Assembly (NCBI GenBank): GCA_964598395.1
Contig: CAZRBW010000039.1
Coordinates: 1 to 29,097 of the forward strand
Source of the DNA: CAXBDP01 sp964598395
GTDB taxonomy: Bacteria; Bacteroidota; Bacteroidia; Cytophagales; Cyclobacteriaceae
Direction of reading: 5' to 3'
Length of the DNA stretch: 29,097 nt
The notes under the pieces were generated by a model. The model did no database searches. It was not told the DNA's origin and saw only the letters and a list, made by a program, of their open reading frames with translations. The translations under genes and the position numbers were made by a program. Within the stretch, counting starts at the first letter, position 1. Each line of letters starts with the position of its first letter. Positions 7,710 through 15,439 of the stretch are shown one piece after another.

Positions 7710-8609
7710 ATGAATACAAGGCATTCGGAGGTTCCCCGGAGATTTAAGGAAATTCAAGATTCTATTTGCTTAGCATTAGAAAAAGCAGATGGAAAAGGGA
7801 AATTTGTGGAGGACTCGTGGGAAAGGCCGGGTGGTGGCGGTGGTCGCACTCGGGTAATTGCGGGAGGAAATATAATCGAAAAAGGCGGAGTGAATTTCTC
7901 TGAAGTTTATGGTAATACGCCTGATTACATAAAGCAAAACATGCAGGTAGATGAGCCGGAATTTTATGCCACTGGCGTATCTATAGTATTGCATCCACAT
8001 AATCCTTGGGTTCCTATTATTCACATGAATATTCGCATGTTCGAAATGAGTGGCGGTACACTTTGGTTTGGTGGCGGGATAGATTTAACACCTCATCTTG
8101 TTATCGATGAAGATGCAAAATACTTCCATCAGAGATTAAAGAATGTTTGCGATAAGCATAATGCCAATTATTACCATCAGTATAAAAAAGAAGCAGATGA
8201 CTATTTCTACATTCCTCACCGCAAGGAAACGAGAGGAATTGGAGGAATTTTTTTCGATTACCTAAAACCAAATGCTGACAACAGCTTCGAAAGTTATTGG
8301 GCGTTTGTACAAGACGTTGGAGAAGCCTTTGCAGATATTTACACACATTTGATGCTGAAAAACAAGGACTTGACATACACTGAAGATGAGAAGCAATGGC
8401 AATATCTGCGAAGAGGTCGCTATACGGAATTCAACTTGGTATGGGACAAAGGAACCAAATTTGGCTTGCAGACAGATGGCAGAATCGAATCTATCCTAAT
8501 GAGTTTGCCACCACAAGCGGCATGGGAATATAGCCATCAGCCTGTGGAAGGAAGTGCCCAACATTATACGCTATCGAAACTTGTAAAAGGAATTAATTGG
8601 ATCGATTAA
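7710..8609 (+). CDS. hemF: Oxygen-dependent coproporphyrinogen III oxidase
   Basis: 299 residues from ATG 7710. HemF oxidatively decarboxylates two propionates of coproporphyrinogen III to give protoporphyrinogen IX in heme synthesis, using O2 and no metal or radical SAM chemistry. Conserved stretches are clear: WERPGGGGGRTRV near the N-terminus, the NxHxNIRMFE-like segment HMNIRMFE, WWFGGGIDLTP-like WFGGGIDLTPH, RGIGGIFFDYL, YTEFNLVWDKGTKFGL and ILMSLPPQAAWEY. Length is normal. An in-frame TTG at 7689 would add seven residues but overlaps the -7 element, and MNTRHSEVPRRF is a typical family start. Its presence implies aerobic heme synthesis. The last 13 bases overlap the PAP2 gene. An octamer lies at 7860-7867. 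Confidence 0.95.
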   Translation: MNTRHSEVPRRFKEIQDSICLALEKADGKGKFVEDSWERPGGGGGRTRVIAGGNIIEKGGVNFSEVYGNTPDYIKQNMQVDEPEFYATGVSIVLHPHNPWVPIIHMNIRMFEMSGGTLWFGGGIDLTPHLVIDEDAKYFHQRLKNVCDKHNANYYHQYKKEADDYFYIPHRKETRGIGGIFFDYLKPNADNSFESYWAFVQDVGEAFADIYTHLMLKNKDLTYTEDEKQWQYLRRGRYTEFNLVWDKGTKFGLQTDGRIESILMSLPPQAAWEYSHQPVEGSAQHYTLSKLVKGINWID

Positions 8610-9178
8610 TAGAAAAACTGGCCGAGCTGGATCAGCAGTTATTCCTGTTTCTGAATGGAATCAACTCTCCTATTTGGAATACAATTTTCCATGCTATTAG
8701 TGGGAAATTGATTTGGGTTCCCTTGTATTTGTTTTTGGCTTATAAGCTTTGGCAATTGTATGGGACCCGTATTTTTATATATGTAGCCATCCTTCTTGGC
8801 TTGATGATTACGATAAGTGATTTTGTGGCTTCGGGAATATTCAAACCATTTTTTGAGCGGTTGCGTCCATGCTACGAACCATCTCTTGAAGGACTTGTGC
8901 ATAATCCATTTGGCTGTGGCGGGAGGTATGGCTTTGTTTCGTCTCATGCTTCCAATTCATTTGCTGTGGCGGGTTTTCTTTGGCTTGCCTTCCGAAAGCT
9001 AAATGCCAAATATGGGTACCTATTTATTTGGGCAATAGTTGTGGCTTATAGTAGAGTGTATTTAGGTGTGCATTATCCAGCAGATGTAGTTGTTGGTGGG
9101 ATTATTGGTCTCTTATCAGCTCTATTTGTGTATTGGCTGTTGATATTAATAATTCGTAAATTGTTGAAGAAAAAATGA
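8597..9178 (+). CDS. PAP2-family membrane phosphatase (undecaprenyl-diphosphatase or lipid phosphatase type)
   Basis: 193 residues with about five membrane segments. All three PAP2 motifs are intact: K83-x6-R90-P91 (KPFFERLRP), SSHASN at 115-120 with His117, and SR-x5-H-x3-D at 152-163 (S152, R153, H159, D163). Enzymes of this family remove phosphate from lipid pyrophosphates or phosphates at the periplasmic face, for example recycling undecaprenyl pyrophosphate (BcrC/PgpB) or acting on phosphatidylglycerol phosphate. The exact lipid is not decidable here. The start is TTG at 8597, inside the last codons of hemF, so the two genes are translationally linked. No later start leaves the conserved LDQQLFLFLNG N-terminus whole. 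An octamer lies at 8919-8926. Confidence 0.88.
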   Translation: MDRLIEKLAELDQQLFLFLNGINSPIWNTIFHAISGKLIWVPLYLFLAYKLWQLYGTRIFIYVAILLGLMITISDFVASGIFKPFFERLRPCYEPSLEGLVHNPFGCGGRYGFVSSHASNSFAVAGFLWLAFRKLNAKYGYLFIWAIVVAYSRVYLGVHYPADVVVGGIIGLLSALFVYWLLILIIRKLLKKK

Positions 9179-9301
9179 GTGGAAGAAACGGATATTCCCA
9201 ACCTCCCGCCTTTTTAAAGTCGCTAAACGCCAAAATATTCCGTTAAATCTCTTTTACCCTACATTCCTGCTGTATTCATTATTTTCGCAGTATTAAATCT
9301 T

Positions 9302-9309
9302 TATCTTTG
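9302..9309 (+). promoter_or_regulatory. -7 promoter element for the M28 peptidase gene
   Basis: TATCTTTG matches TAnnTTTG exactly and lies 22 bases before the ATG at 9332, leaving a leader of about 16 bases. No TTG box is seen at standard spacing. The rest of 9179-9331 holds only a CCTCCCGC octamer at 9202-9209. Confidence 0.5.
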
Positions 9310-9331
9310 AATAACCACTTACAGAAAGAAA

Positions 9332-10828
9332 ATGAAGAAAATTACCTATTTAGTGATTGCTGTACTTACATTCAGCAGCCTTGGTTCGATGGCGCAAGAT
9401 CACAAATCCAAAATCGATGCGGCTATTGAAGAAAGAGAAGCTGTTTCTCACATAAGATTTTTAGCATCCGATGAGCTAATGGGTCGCGATCCAATCCGTC
9501 CTGAAATTGATGCTGCGGCTCGATACATTGCTGAGCAATTTTGGAAATATGGTGCTAAAGAAATTCCAGGAGCTAACGGATTTTATCAACATATTCCTTT
9601 CCGATTGTCTGGCCCACCAAGTGTCGGCATTGTGAAAATTGGCTCAACAGAACTAAAACAAGGCGAGGATATGCTGGTGCTTGATGGTAAAAATATCACT
9701 GGTTCTTATGATATGGTAGTAGCTGGCTATGGTTTGGAAGCAGATTTCTCCAAAGTAGATGTCGCCGGAAAAATTGTAGTAGTAAGAGTGGGTGCACCAA
9801 ATAAATTGGCTCCTGCCGAGCTATTCGAAGAAGGTAGAGCCAAACTTGCCAGAGCTCAAGCAAAAGGTGCTGTTGGACTTATCGAAATGTATAATGTGCC
9901 CACAACACCTTGGAATTTGGTTACAAGAATGCTCAATAGAACACAACTTACAATTGATGCAACGCCTGTTTCTGGTGATGCTCTTCCGTATATGTGGGTG
10001 AAAGATTTGGATGGTGAATTGATTGCCGCCATTGACAAAGGAGAAGTGAAAAAAGCCGAAGTAAATGTACAAGGAAAAGTAAATAGAGCAATTGTTGGCA
10101 AAAATGTAGTTGCCTGGATTGAAGGAACTGATCCGCAATTGAAAAACGAATATTTGATGCTTTCTGCTCATTACGATCACGTAGGCGTAGGCAGACCAGA
10201 TGCTTCAGGTGACTCAATTTACAATGGTACTCGCGACAATGCTGTCGGTACAGTTGCAGTAATTAATGCAGCTAAATACTTTGCGAAGAATCCTCCGAAA
10301 CGTTCGATCTTATTATGCGCTTGGACTGCTGAAGAAAAAGGTCTACTCGGTAGTGGCTATTTCGCAAACAATCCCTTGGTTCCTCTTAATCAGATTATTT
10401 ACAATTTGAACATCGATAATGCAGGATATAATGATACTTCAATTTTTACCGTAATAGGTTTAGGAAGAACCACAGCTGATAATTTAATTGAAGAGGCAGT
10501 TGCTCAATTTGGTAAAAAAGCTGTTTCAGATCCTGCTCCAGAACAAGGATTGTACGATCGTTCCGATAATGTAAACTTTGCTCGCAAAGGTATTCCTGCG
10601 CCTACATTTAGTTTAGGTTTTACGGAATTTGGTGCAGAATTGAACAAATACTATCACCAACCTGCTGATCAAGTGGATGAAAACTTCGACTTAGCGTACG
10701 CATTAGTGTATTGGAAAGCATATATCTTATCTGCTCAAAAAATTGCCGACCGCGCCGAAAGACCAAAATGGCAAGCAGGTGACAAGTACGAAGCTGTAAG
10801 CAAGGAACTATATGGAACGGATAATTAA
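9332..10828 (+). CDS. Secreted M28-family zinc aminopeptidase/peptidase with PA-type insert
   Basis: 498 residues. A Sec signal peptide (residues 1-21, ending SMAQ) marks export. Residues about 100-250 look like a protease-associated (PA) insert. The M28 metal site is complete: His280 and Asp282 in SAHYDH, Asp302 in TRDNAVG (bridging), catalytic Glu334 and ligand Glu335 in TAEEKG, Asp362 in LNIDNAGY and His442 near YYHQPADQ. M28 enzymes use two zinc ions to remove N-terminal residues from peptides. Located between the PAP2 gene and a cupin, with its own promoter element and terminator, so it is probably monocistronic. Together with the S15 hydrolase and the peptide symporter in the window, it suggests peptide scavenging. 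Confidence 0.92.
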   Translation: MKKITYLVIAVLTFSSLGSMAQDHKSKIDAAIEEREAVSHIRFLASDELMGRDPIRPEIDAAARYIAEQFWKYGAKEIPGANGFYQHIPFRLSGPPSVGIVKIGSTELKQGEDMLVLDGKNITGSYDMVVAGYGLEADFSKVDVAGKIVVVRVGAPNKLAPAELFEEGRAKLARAQAKGAVGLIEMYNVPTTPWNLVTRMLNRTQLTIDATPVSGDALPYMWVKDLDGELIAAIDKGEVKKAEVNVQGKVNRAIVGKNVVAWIEGTDPQLKNEYLMLSAHYDHVGVGRPDASGDSIYNGTRDNAVGTVAVINAAKYFAKNPPKRSILLCAWTAEEKGLLGSGYFANNPLVPLNQIIYNLNIDNAGYNDTSIFTVIGLGRTTADNLIEEAVAQFGKKAVSDPAPEQGLYDRSDNVNFARKGIPAPTFSLGFTEFGAELNKYYHQPADQVDENFDLAYALVYWKAYILSAQKIADRAERPKWQAGDKYEAVSKELYGTDN

Positions 10829-10854
10829 GAAATATTAGATCAACCATCTATCAG

Positions 10855-10891
10855 AAAAGCCTGAATTGCTCTTAGCATTTCAGGCTTTTTT
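10855..10891 (+). terminator. Intrinsic terminator of the M28 peptidase gene
   Basis: An 11-bp stem, AAAAGCCTGAA (10855-10865) with TTCAGGCTTTT (10879-10889), encloses a 13-base loop and runs into further T residues. It sits 27 bases past the peptidase stop codon. Confidence 0.88.
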
Positions 10892-10933
10892 AATGCAGTT
10901 TTGGTCGATCTAATTCATCAAAAATCACACATC

Positions 10934-11296
10934 ATGAACGAGAAGATAAATATCAAACAGAAACTATCCTTATTTTCAGATCATTGGAATCCACGGATAG
11001 TTGGCGAGCTTAATGGGCAGCATGTGAAACTCGCCAAGCTCAAAGGTGAATTTGTTTGGCATCATCACGACAATGAAGATGAGCTATTTCTTGTGATCAA
11101 AGGAACTTTAAAATTAGCTTTCCGAGACAAAGAAGTGATTTTGAATGAAGGAGAATTTTATATAGTACCGAAAGGAGTCGAACACAAGCCAATCGCTGAA
11201 GAAGAAGTAGAGTTGATGCTATTTGAGCCTGTCGCTACTCTAAATACAGGAAATGCGGGAGGTGAAAGAACCAAAGAAAAGTTGGACTGGATCTAA
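10934..11296 (+). CDS. Small cupin-domain protein
   Basis: 120 residues from ATG 10934. A single cupin barrel: motif 1 as HHHDNEDELFLVIKG (about residues 41-55, with His41-43 and the Glu as candidate metal ligands), and motif 2 as GEFYIVPKGVEHKP (about 75-88, with the final His). Such proteins may bind a metal and a small ligand, or be isomerases or dioxygenases; this one has no further domain and no specific call is justified. A TTG 33 bases upstream (10901) is in frame, but it lies just after the previous terminator and adds no family sequence. GCGGGAGG occurs at 11255-11262 near the C-terminus. Confidence 0.8.
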   Translation: MNEKINIKQKLSLFSDHWNPRIVGELNGQHVKLAKLKGEFVWHHHDNEDELFLVIKGTLKLAFRDKEVILNEGEFYIVPKGVEHKPIAEEEVELMLFEPVATLNTGNAGGERTKEKLDWI

Positions 11297-11307
11297 TGAA
11301 ATCACCT

Positions 11308-11350
11308 AAAAAAAATTGCTGTACAAAACTATTGACGTTTTGTACAGCAA
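11308..11350 (-). terminator. Strong hairpin, leftward terminator
   Basis: A perfect 14-bp stem, TTGCTGTACAAAAC (11316-11329) with GTTTTGTACAGCAA (11337-11350), and a 7-base loop. The preceding A run gives a U run only on the - strand, so it terminates leftward transcripts. It lies about 180 bases past the ABC1-kinase stop. On the + strand, after the cupin, it lacks a U tract but could still stabilise the mRNA end. Confidence 0.75.
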
Positions 11351-11405
11351 ATAAAATAGTCTATTAAACCAATTTTCTACCAATTCACTTACCTAATCCT
11401 CTAAC

Positions 11406-11472
11406 CTAGTTCGAGCGTCCGCTTGGACTACTGATCCTTTTATCCAATCCTAGTTCAAGCGTCCGAATGGAC
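11406..11472. repeat. REP-like repeat pair, copies 1 and 2
   Basis: Two direct 23-bp copies, at 11406-11428 and 11450-11472, 44 bp apart. Their shared ends are CTAGTTC-AGCGTCCG and TGGAC. They are the reverse complement of the repeats at 23632-23734. The core CAAGCG-TC-CGCTTG can form a short hairpin. They lie in the 236-bp gap between the convergent cupin and ABC1-kinase genes. Apart from the hairpin at 11308-11350, nothing else is evident in this gap. Confidence 0.8.
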
Positions 11473-11532
11473 TTCCAAAGTAAAACAAACATTTGACTAT
11501 AAGCGATATAATTCCTAAAAACTAAAATCCAC

Positions 11533-12849
11533 TTAAACTTCAGTCAGAACCCAATCTGGCTTATTTGTTTTGACTTTGGCTTTCAAATCATGTAAAATAT
11601 TATACAATCCGAAGTAAGTTCTGTTGATATATAATCCATGTCTAGAACCTCGAGCTTGCTTAGACTTACGAAATTCCTTTGCATTGGAAATTCTTTCTCC
11701 CAAATCGAAAATCTGTTGGAAGTAATCATCATCACCAAAGTCAAATTCATCGTGGTGGAATGGAGCTCCTAATAGGCGGATCATTTCTTTGAAAACACCT
11801 GAGAAAAATGATCTTTCACTATCAGAATCACTTTCGGACAAAAATTCGAGTTCATAAAAGATTCTATTAAGCTCGTCCTCATCTACCAGCATATCTTTCT
11901 TGATCAAAGCAAAATAGTTGGTATAGAAATCCTCCGGAATTACTTTGATACAACCAAAATCAATCACCCCTAATTTGCCATTTGGCTGGATAATGAAATT
12001 CCCAGGATGCGGATCGGCATGTACTTTTTTGAGCTGGTGAATTTGATAATCATAAAAATCCCAAAGGGCCTGCCCTACCCTATTTCTTTCCTCCTCGGTA
12101 GGATTGCTCGCCATAAATTCCTTCAAATGCATGCCATCCAACCAATCCATTGTGATGATTCTTGGGCTTGAAAGATCTTTGTAATATGTCGGAAACACTA
12201 AGTCTTCAATATGTGCACAAGCTTGGGAAATTTCCTCTGACCTATTAATTTCTAGTACGTAATCGGTTTCTTCCAAAAGCTTTTCCTCTACTTCGGACAT
12301 ATAATGATCTAGTTCTTTCTCACTAATATTTAGCAGTCTAAGAGCAACAGGTCGCACAATACGCAAATCAGAGGTTACACTATCCGCTACACCTGGATAT
12401 TGTATTTTCACTGCATAGGTTTTGTCACCAATCGTAGCTTGATGCACCTGACCAATAGAGGCTGCATTTTTTGCATTTTGAGTAAAAGTCTCAAAAATCT
12501 CTAATGGTCCTTGATTGAAAAACTGCTTGAACGTTTTCACTACCAAAGGATACGACAATGGCGGTGCACTATATTGAGCCATTGTGAAGCGCTCGTTATA
12601 TGCTTTTGGAAGCAGATTTTTATCCATGCTCATCATCTGAGCAACTTTGAGGGCACTACCTTTTAGCTCGCTCAGTGCATCATATATATCAGTTGCATTG
12701 TCATTGTGCAATGCTTCTTTGGTCATCGACGGGTCGAGCAATTTTTTGGAATAGTGCTTCACATAATTGCCACCTACTTTTACACCAGTTTTCAAAAAGC
12801 GTGTGGCTCTCTGTACCTTGGTAGTAGGCATTTTATTTAATTCTTTCAT
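11533..12849 (-). CDS. ABC1/UbiB (AarF)-family atypical kinase-like protein
   Basis: 438 residues. The UbiB/COQ8 features appear in order: the KGSALKVAQ motif (63-71, equivalent of KxGQ), the alanine-rich loop AASIGQVHQA (129-138), Lys148 in YAVKIQYPG, the EETDY helix (194-198), HADPHPGNF (277-285) and DFG (297-299). Family members are atypical ATPases/kinases needed for isoprenoid-quinone synthesis or lipid homeostasis. No ubiquinone genes are nearby, and Bacteroidota use menaquinone, so the lipid role is open. It follows the TetR-type gene by only 15 bases, and the regulator may control it. ATG at 12849; an in-frame ATG six codons later (MPTTKVQRATRF) is also plausible. A GGGAGG within an octamer lies 8-13 bases before the start. 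Confidence 0.88.
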   Translation of the reverse strand: MKELNKMPTTKVQRATRFLKTGVKVGGNYVKHYSKKLLDPSMTKEALHNDNATDIYDALSELKGSALKVAQMMSMDKNLLPKAYNERFTMAQYSAPPLSYPLVVKTFKQFFNQGPLEIFETFTQNAKNAASIGQVHQATIGDKTYAVKIQYPGVADSVTSDLRIVRPVALRLLNISEKELDHYMSEVEEKLLEETDYVLEINRSEEISQACAHIEDLVFPTYYKDLSSPRIITMDWLDGMHLKEFMASNPTEEERNRVGQALWDFYDYQIHQLKKVHADPHPGNFIIQPNGKLGVIDFGCIKVIPEDFYTNYFALIKKDMLVDEDELNRIFYELEFLSESDSDSERSFFSGVFKEMIRLLGAPFHHDEFDFGDDDYFQQIFDLGERISNAKEFRKSKQARGSRHGLYINRTYFGLYNILHDLKAKVKTNKPDWVLTEV

Positions 12850-12864
12850 CCTCTATCCTCCCGC

Positions 12865-13536
12865 TTATCTATGCTGAAACAAAAACTTTCCAAAATCAAT
12901 AATAGAATCCAAAGGGCCTTGACCAAAAAGATCAAAAGCTAGATTTACTGACTTTTCAATAGCCGCATCTGTAGCTTCAAAAGCCTTGCTATCGTCTTTC
13001 ACCCAGAAGTTTATCAGAAACAATACCTGAAGCCAAGCAGCTTCATCATATTTCTCGGATATATAAGGTCTCGTTACAATCTCGCCAGACTCCTTGCCTT
13101 CATTCAAAATATCATTGACAAAATTCTTGAAGGCTGGCTTAAAGAACTCCAAATAGGCCATTTTCTGCCCAGGTCGTGGAGACTTTGGCCATGCCAGCAA
13201 AACGTAGCTTCTGTTTGCTTTGAGCACTTCAATTAGGGTGAAGTACAAAGCGAGCATTTTTTCGCGACTGCTGTAAGTACCGTATGTAGGATCATTGATA
13301 ACAGTATGTAGAGTGGTTTCTAAAAAACCCTTCCAAACATCTTTCTCTAATGCAGTAAATGAGGAATATTGTGAGTAAAATTCCTCTTCTTTGATTTTAT
13401 TAATTTTGGCAAAACTATAAACTGAAGCAGGCTCTTTGCCATGTTCGAGTAAATAATCGATATAGGATTTACGAATCTTTTCGGCCATATCTACAGTCGA
13501 TTTTTTCGTGGTTCTTTTTGCTTTAGCTTCTTCCAT
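12865..13536 (-). CDS. TetR-type transcriptional regulator
   Basis: 223 residues. After a basic N-terminus (KAKRTTKKS), residues about 15-65 form a three-helix TetR-like head: KIRKSYIDYLLEHG, then SVYSFAKINKIKEEEFYSQYSSF, where the helix-turn-helix is expected, then LEKDVWKGFL. The C-terminal part is helical with no recognised ligand pocket motif. The DNA-binding head is divergent from standard TetR, so the family call is less sure than for other genes here. It is the first gene of a two-gene unit with the ABC1 kinase; local autoregulation is the default expectation. No inverted repeat is obvious before its start. The only clear TetR-like palindrome in the window is at 7637-7652, near E1. Confidence 0.7.
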   Translation of the reverse strand: MEEAKAKRTTKKSTVDMAEKIRKSYIDYLLEHGKEPASVYSFAKINKIKEEEFYSQYSSFTALEKDVWKGFLETTLHTVINDPTYGTYSSREKMLALYFTLIEVLKANRSYVLLAWPKSPRPGQKMAYLEFFKPAFKNFVNDILNEGKESGEIVTRPYISEKYDEAAWLQVLFLINFWVKDDSKAFEATDAAIEKSVNLAFDLFGQGPLDSIIDFGKFLFQHR

Positions 13537-13653
13537 GGTTATCTAACAACAAAAGCATAGAATGGGTTAGTGATTTCTTAAAATATTTTTTTCAATTATT
13601 TACACTCATTAAAATGGGGGGTGCTATGGGTTTGACTTTGCTTTATGTTAAAT

Positions 13654-13683
13654 AAAAAAAAGCACCCGAAGGTGCTCTTTTTG
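13654..13683 (-). terminator. UUCG-loop terminator of the peptide symporter gene
   Basis: AGCACC (13661-13666) pairs with GGTGCT (13671-13676). On the - strand the loop reads TTCG, the very stable UUCG tetraloop, followed by a run of eight or more T. It begins 36 bases after the symporter stop. Confidence 0.9.
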
Positions 13684-13711
13684 GTTTGATTAAGGTTGGT
13701 TGTTGGTATTA

Positions 13712-15262
13712 TTAATGAACGCCATGCATCCATTTTCTCATAAGCGGTGTAAGTAGAAGTGCCAACGCGGCAAAACCGAATGCAACATAAGCAATAGATT
13801 GGAAAGTATCAGTATAAATAATGAGTGAGTCCATTCCAAGCTTCGCTTCGCCTCCTACATTTTCTATCGCCATAAATTTGCCTATAAAGCCTCCTAAGCT
13901 AAATGCAAAAGCAGAAGAAAGGAACCAAACTCCCATCATAAAACTTACCACCTTCTTAGTGGAAAGCTGAGTAATTTTGGACAGACCTACAGGCGAAATG
14001 CAAAGCTCACCAGTTGAAATAAACAGATAGCCCAGCACGAGAAAAAGCTCAGGCACTTTGCCATCAGCATTGGCGAAATTTAAACTATAAGCGAAAATGA
14101 AGAAGCCTAAGCCTAGCTGTGCAATACCAAGCGCAAACTTCACAGGTGAATATGGATTTCTCTTGGTCTTAGCCAAATACACCCACAGCGATGAAAAAAG
14201 CAGTGAGAACAAAACAATAAAGCCCGGATTGATAAAATTGGTTTGGGCGGCATTCAACACTTTTAAATCAACATTGCGATCGGCAAATAAAGTGATTGCA
14301 CTACCTGAAAGCTCGAAAAAAGACCAGAAAACAGTCATAAAGAAAGTAAGCATCACTGCCACACCCAATTTTTCCCTTGCCTCTTTATCTATTTTTACCA
14401 TCGTTCTGATGATGCGGAATGCGATAATTGGCAATAGCACATAATAGAATAGAATGTTGACTATACTGCCATCCAAGTGAATCCCAAACAAATCGCCACG
14501 ATAAATCATCACCGCGATAAATGGTACAGCGAAAATTGACAATACAGGCACCCAAGTTTTCACTTTAAGTCCGTATGCTTTTTTCTCTAACGCTGCTGGG
14601 TCAGGTGCATATCCTTTGTCTCCAAAGGCATTTTTCTTCATACCATTCCAGAAAGCAATTAGGCCTAATAACATACCAAAGCCAGCCAGTCCGAAGCCAT
14701 AATGCCAGCCATAAGTTTCACCCAAATAACCACAAGCAAGTGGAGCAGCAGCAGCACCTATATTGATACCCATGTAAAATATGGTGAACCCTGCATCCCT
14801 ACGGGGATCCTTTTCTTTGTAAATAGCTCCAACAAATGTGGAAATATTCGGCTTGAAGAAACCATTACCTACAATAAGTAGCGCCAATGCTCCATAGAAA
14901 AATACGGGATGCTCAAATGCTAAAACGAAATGACCCAGTGCCATCAAAATACCACCAAGCATGATAGATCGGCGATATCCTAAAAGTCTGTCAGCTAAAA
15001 TACCGCCCAATACTGGCGTGGCATAAACCAAGGTACCATAGGCAGCATATATTCCAATTGCGATTTCATCTCTATTTGCTACAGCTTTAAAAAGCTCATT
15101 TACCATGTATAGAGTAAGGAGCGCACGCATGCCATAGAAGCTAAAACGCTCCCAGAGTTCAGCAAAGAATAAATAGAATAATCCTTTTGGGTGGCCAAGA
15201 ATTGTATCAGGCTCTACCGGCTCGGGAGCCCCGTGTTTGTCAATAGCACTAATATCTGTCAT
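13712..15262 (-). CDS. POT/PTR-family proton-coupled oligopeptide transporter
   Basis: 516 residues with about 12-14 membrane segments. The POT proton-coupling signature ELWERFSFYGMRALL (ExxERFxYYG, about residues 35-49) is complete, and FFKPNISTFVGAIY is the second PTR2 signature (about residues 134-147). MGINIGAAAAPLACGYLGE follows in TM5. The family imports di- and tripeptides with protons across the inner membrane. It faces pckA across a 177-bp divergent spacer. Peptide carbon would enter central metabolism, where PEP carboxykinase supports gluconeogenesis from amino acids, so the pairing makes metabolic sense, though shared control is only inferred. Terminator at 13654-13683. Confidence 0.93.
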   Translation of the reverse strand: MTDISAIDKHGAPEPVEPDTILGHPKGLFYLFFAELWERFSFYGMRALLTLYMVNELFKAVANRDEIAIGIYAAYGTLVYATPVLGGILADRLLGYRRSIMLGGILMALGHFVLAFEHPVFFYGALALLIVGNGFFKPNISTFVGAIYKEKDPRRDAGFTIFYMGINIGAAAAPLACGYLGETYGWHYGFGLAGFGMLLGLIAFWNGMKKNAFGDKGYAPDPAALEKKAYGLKVKTWVPVLSIFAVPFIAVMIYRGDLFGIHLDGSIVNILFYYVLLPIIAFRIIRTMVKIDKEAREKLGVAVMLTFFMTVFWSFFELSGSAITLFADRNVDLKVLNAAQTNFINPGFIVLFSLLFSSLWVYLAKTKRNPYSPVKFALGIAQLGLGFFIFAYSLNFANADGKVPELFLVLGYLFISTGELCISPVGLSKITQLSTKKVVSFMMGVWFLSSAFAFSLGGFIGKFMAIENVGGEAKLGMDSLIIYTDTFQSIAYVAFGFAALALLLTPLMRKWMHGVH

Positions 15263-15282
15263 ATAGGTTGGGTTGAAACCAT

Positions 15283-15314
15283 TAAAACTATAGCTATCCT
15301 ATCATTTTTACAAA
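15283..15314 (-). promoter_or_regulatory. Promoter candidate for the peptide symporter
   Basis: Read on the - strand: TTTG (15311-15314), 20 bases, TAGTTTTA (15283-15290, one mismatch from TAnnTTTG). The leader before the ATG at 15262 would be about 13 bases. Confidence 0.42.
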
Positions 15315-15394
15315 TAATAATTAGCCTACAAGAACATTCCTTCTCATCAATTGCTTTATTTGAAAAATAACTAAGGCTAGACCACTTTATTCTT

Positions 15395-15402
15395 TAAATT
15401 TG
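15395..15402 (+). promoter_or_regulatory. -7 promoter element for pckA
   Basis: TAAATTTG matches TAnnTTTG exactly, 37 bases before the pckA ATG. No TTG box is seen at standard distance. Nothing else is evident in the 177-bp divergent spacer. Confidence 0.47.
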
Positions 15403-15439
15403 TCCTTTCAATTTTGACCCTATTAAATCCCATAAAGTA

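Noticed and set aside
10901..10933. TTG start for the cupin gene.
   Set aside because: It lies just past the previous gene's terminator and adds 11 residues without cupin character; ATG 10934 fits better.
12857..12864. GGGAGG read as a Shine-Dalgarno site explaining the octamer.
   Set aside because: It may act so here, but 17 other copies lie elsewhere, mostly in mid-gene or on the opposite strand.
13537..13653. Search for a binding palindrome upstream of the TetR-type gene like that at 7637-7652.
   Set aside because: No such palindrome is present, so direct autoregulation through the same site is not supported.
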